From Nitriliruptoraceae bacterium (GTDB lineage: Bacteria > Actinomycetota > Nitriliruptoria > Nitriliruptorales > Nitriliruptoraceae), in contig SKTG01000022.1 of assembly GCA_007118045.1 (NCBI GenBank), forward strand, positions 1 to 14,338: a stretch of DNA of 14,338 nucleotides, read 5' to 3'. A program made the position numbers and the translations under genes. Every line of letters starts with the position of its first letter. Position 1 is the stretch's first letter. This document shows positions 13,597 to 14,338 of the stretch, piece after piece. The notes under the pieces are model-generated. The model had not been told where the DNA came from. It saw only the letters and a program-made list of their open reading frames with translations, and made no database searches.

Positions 13597-14338
13597 ATGC
13601 CATTCGAACCGGAGCAGCCTTTCCCGAAGAGCAAGGGCGACAGCATCCGCTCCCAGGACTGGAACGACGCGGTCGACGAGGTGAAGCGGCTCGAGCAGGC
13701 CAAGGTCGACCGTGCCGGCGACACGATCGAGGCCGACCTGACCGTCGAGGGCGACCTCGAGGTCAAGGGCAACCTCAGAGGCTTCCTTGCGGTCGAGGGG
13801 GCCGGTCCGGAGGACGACGCGCAGGGCAGCCTGGTGATCGACGGTCAACTGACCGTCAAGGAGGACCTGACCGTCGAGGGGACAATCCGGGGCACCCTCG
13901 CCAACGACGCGGTCACGGAGTCCCAGCTGCACCCAGACGCCCGGCAGAAGCTCGTGACGGGCGGGGACGAGCATGCTCACGCCGACGGAGACGGCGGTCC
14001 CGTCAGGCACGGTGACCTCGAGCTAGACGGCGGGCGCAACCCGCATGGGACCAGGCACAGCGACCTCCAACTCGATGGCGGGCGCAACCCGCACGGCACG
14101 ACGGCGGAGGACGTCGGCGCTGTCGGGCTCTCCGGCGCGAACGTGGACGAACGGCTCCGTCTGGAGCACGAGGACGGCTCCAGGGCCAACCTGTTCGGGA
14201 GGGCAGGGTTCGGTCGCCAGGCGACGCTCCATCTGGCTCCGAAGGACAACCGGGCCGGGCTCTGGGTAGACCCCCCCGACTCCGACAACGCCACCTTCGT
14301 CGTCGTGGGCGATTCGATGTTCGTGGGTGACATGGTCG
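13597..14338 (+). CDS. tail fibre protein, N-terminal part (runs off right edge)
   Basis: Open from ATG 13597 to the end (247 codons visible, no stop). GGAG at 13587-13590 lies 6 bases before this ATG but directly abuts the in-frame ATG 13591, so 13597 is preferred. Residues about 15-37 form a helix (SIRSQDWNDAVDEVKRLEQA), a likely trimeric coiled coil for docking to the baseplate. Residues about 41-102 are short strand repeats (DLTVEGDLEVKGNLRG, LVIDGQLTVKEDLTVEGTIRG), the style of a triple beta-helix shaft. NDAVTESQLHPDARQKL follows. A His/Asp/Gly-rich stretch then leads into a duplicated NPHGT unit and AEDVGAVG (170-177), the fibre motif seen in many phage and tailocin fibres. The receptor-binding tip lies beyond the window. 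Confidence 0.85.
   Translation, partial: MPFEPEQPFPKSKGDSIRSQDWNDAVDEVKRLEQAKVDRAGDTIEADLTVEGDLEVKGNLRGFLAVEGAGPEDDAQGSLVIDGQLTVKEDLTVEGTIRGTLANDAVTESQLHPDARQKLVTGGDEHAHADGDGGPVRHGDLELDGGRNPHGTRHSDLQLDGGRNPHGTTAEDVGAVGLSGANVDERLRLEHEDGSRANLFGRAGFGRQATLHLAPKDNRAGLWVDPPDSDNATFVVVGDSMFVGDMV
14008..14103 (+). repeat. 48-bp tandem duplication in the fibre gene encoding H(G/S)DLxLDGGRNPHGT
   Basis: Unit 1 is 14008-14055 (residues 138-153) and unit 2 is 14056-14103 (154-169). They differ at several bases, mostly synonymous or conservative (E/Q, G/S). The repeat is in frame and sits at the shaft/tip boundary, where fibre length and specificity commonly change. Confidence 0.85.

Noticed and set aside
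9761..13603. Very long open frame on the minus strand opposite the baseplate wedge genes
   Set aside because: Same reason: it is the antisense shadow of gp25-, gpJ- and gpI-like genes, spans several gene boundaries and has no domain signal.

Overview
The window is a very GC-rich stretch with almost every codon ending in G or C. It holds 13 genes, all on the + strand, packed end to end with stop/start overlaps or gaps of a few bases. Composition and frequent GTG starts point to a high-GC actinomycete-type bacterium; this is an inference, and no taxonomic marker is present. It reads as one operon encoding the baseplate half of a contractile, phage-tail-like particle: an extracellular contractile injection system (eCIS), a tailocin, or less likely a prophage tail. 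Sheath, tube, LysM and AAA+ ATPase genes are not in the window and would have to lie outside it.

Layout. (1) The left edge (3-449) is the 3' end of a Pro/Ala/Thr-rich protein with a 12-residue tandem repeat. (2) 446-1063 is a baseplate/hub protein resembling the N-terminal domain of Mu-type 'DNA circularisation' proteins. (3) 1056-4430 is a giant all-helical protein with a clear 23-residue repeat, best guess a tape measure. (4) 4445-6742 is an RHS/YD-repeat protein whose C-terminus carries hydrophobic helices and an HELRH zinc-metallopeptidase motif; it is the likely effector or payload. (5) 6746-13549 is the baseplate core: gpD-like hub, gpV/gp5-like OB-fold spike, a small unrecognised beta-rich protein in the spike-tip slot, an Ig/PKD-like protein, gp25-like wedge, gpJ/gp6-like wedge, gpI-like wedge, and a small fibre-base protein. 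(6) 13597 to the right edge is the start of a tail fibre with an NPHGT..DVGA motif and a 48-base tandem duplication.

How they fit together. Hub, spike and tip would form the central needle. The gp25, gpJ and gpI homologues would form the wedges that trigger sheath contraction. The fibre-base and fibre proteins would give target attachment. The helical protein would fill or measure the tube, or scaffold it. The RHS protein sits between tape-measure candidate and hub with strong ribosome-binding-site placement and no adjacent immunity gene. It is therefore probably made together with the particle, as cargo or as a tip component. The most notable element is this RHS-metallopeptidase fusion embedded in a contractile tail operon; the second is the 23-residue-repeat giant helical protein placed before the hub.
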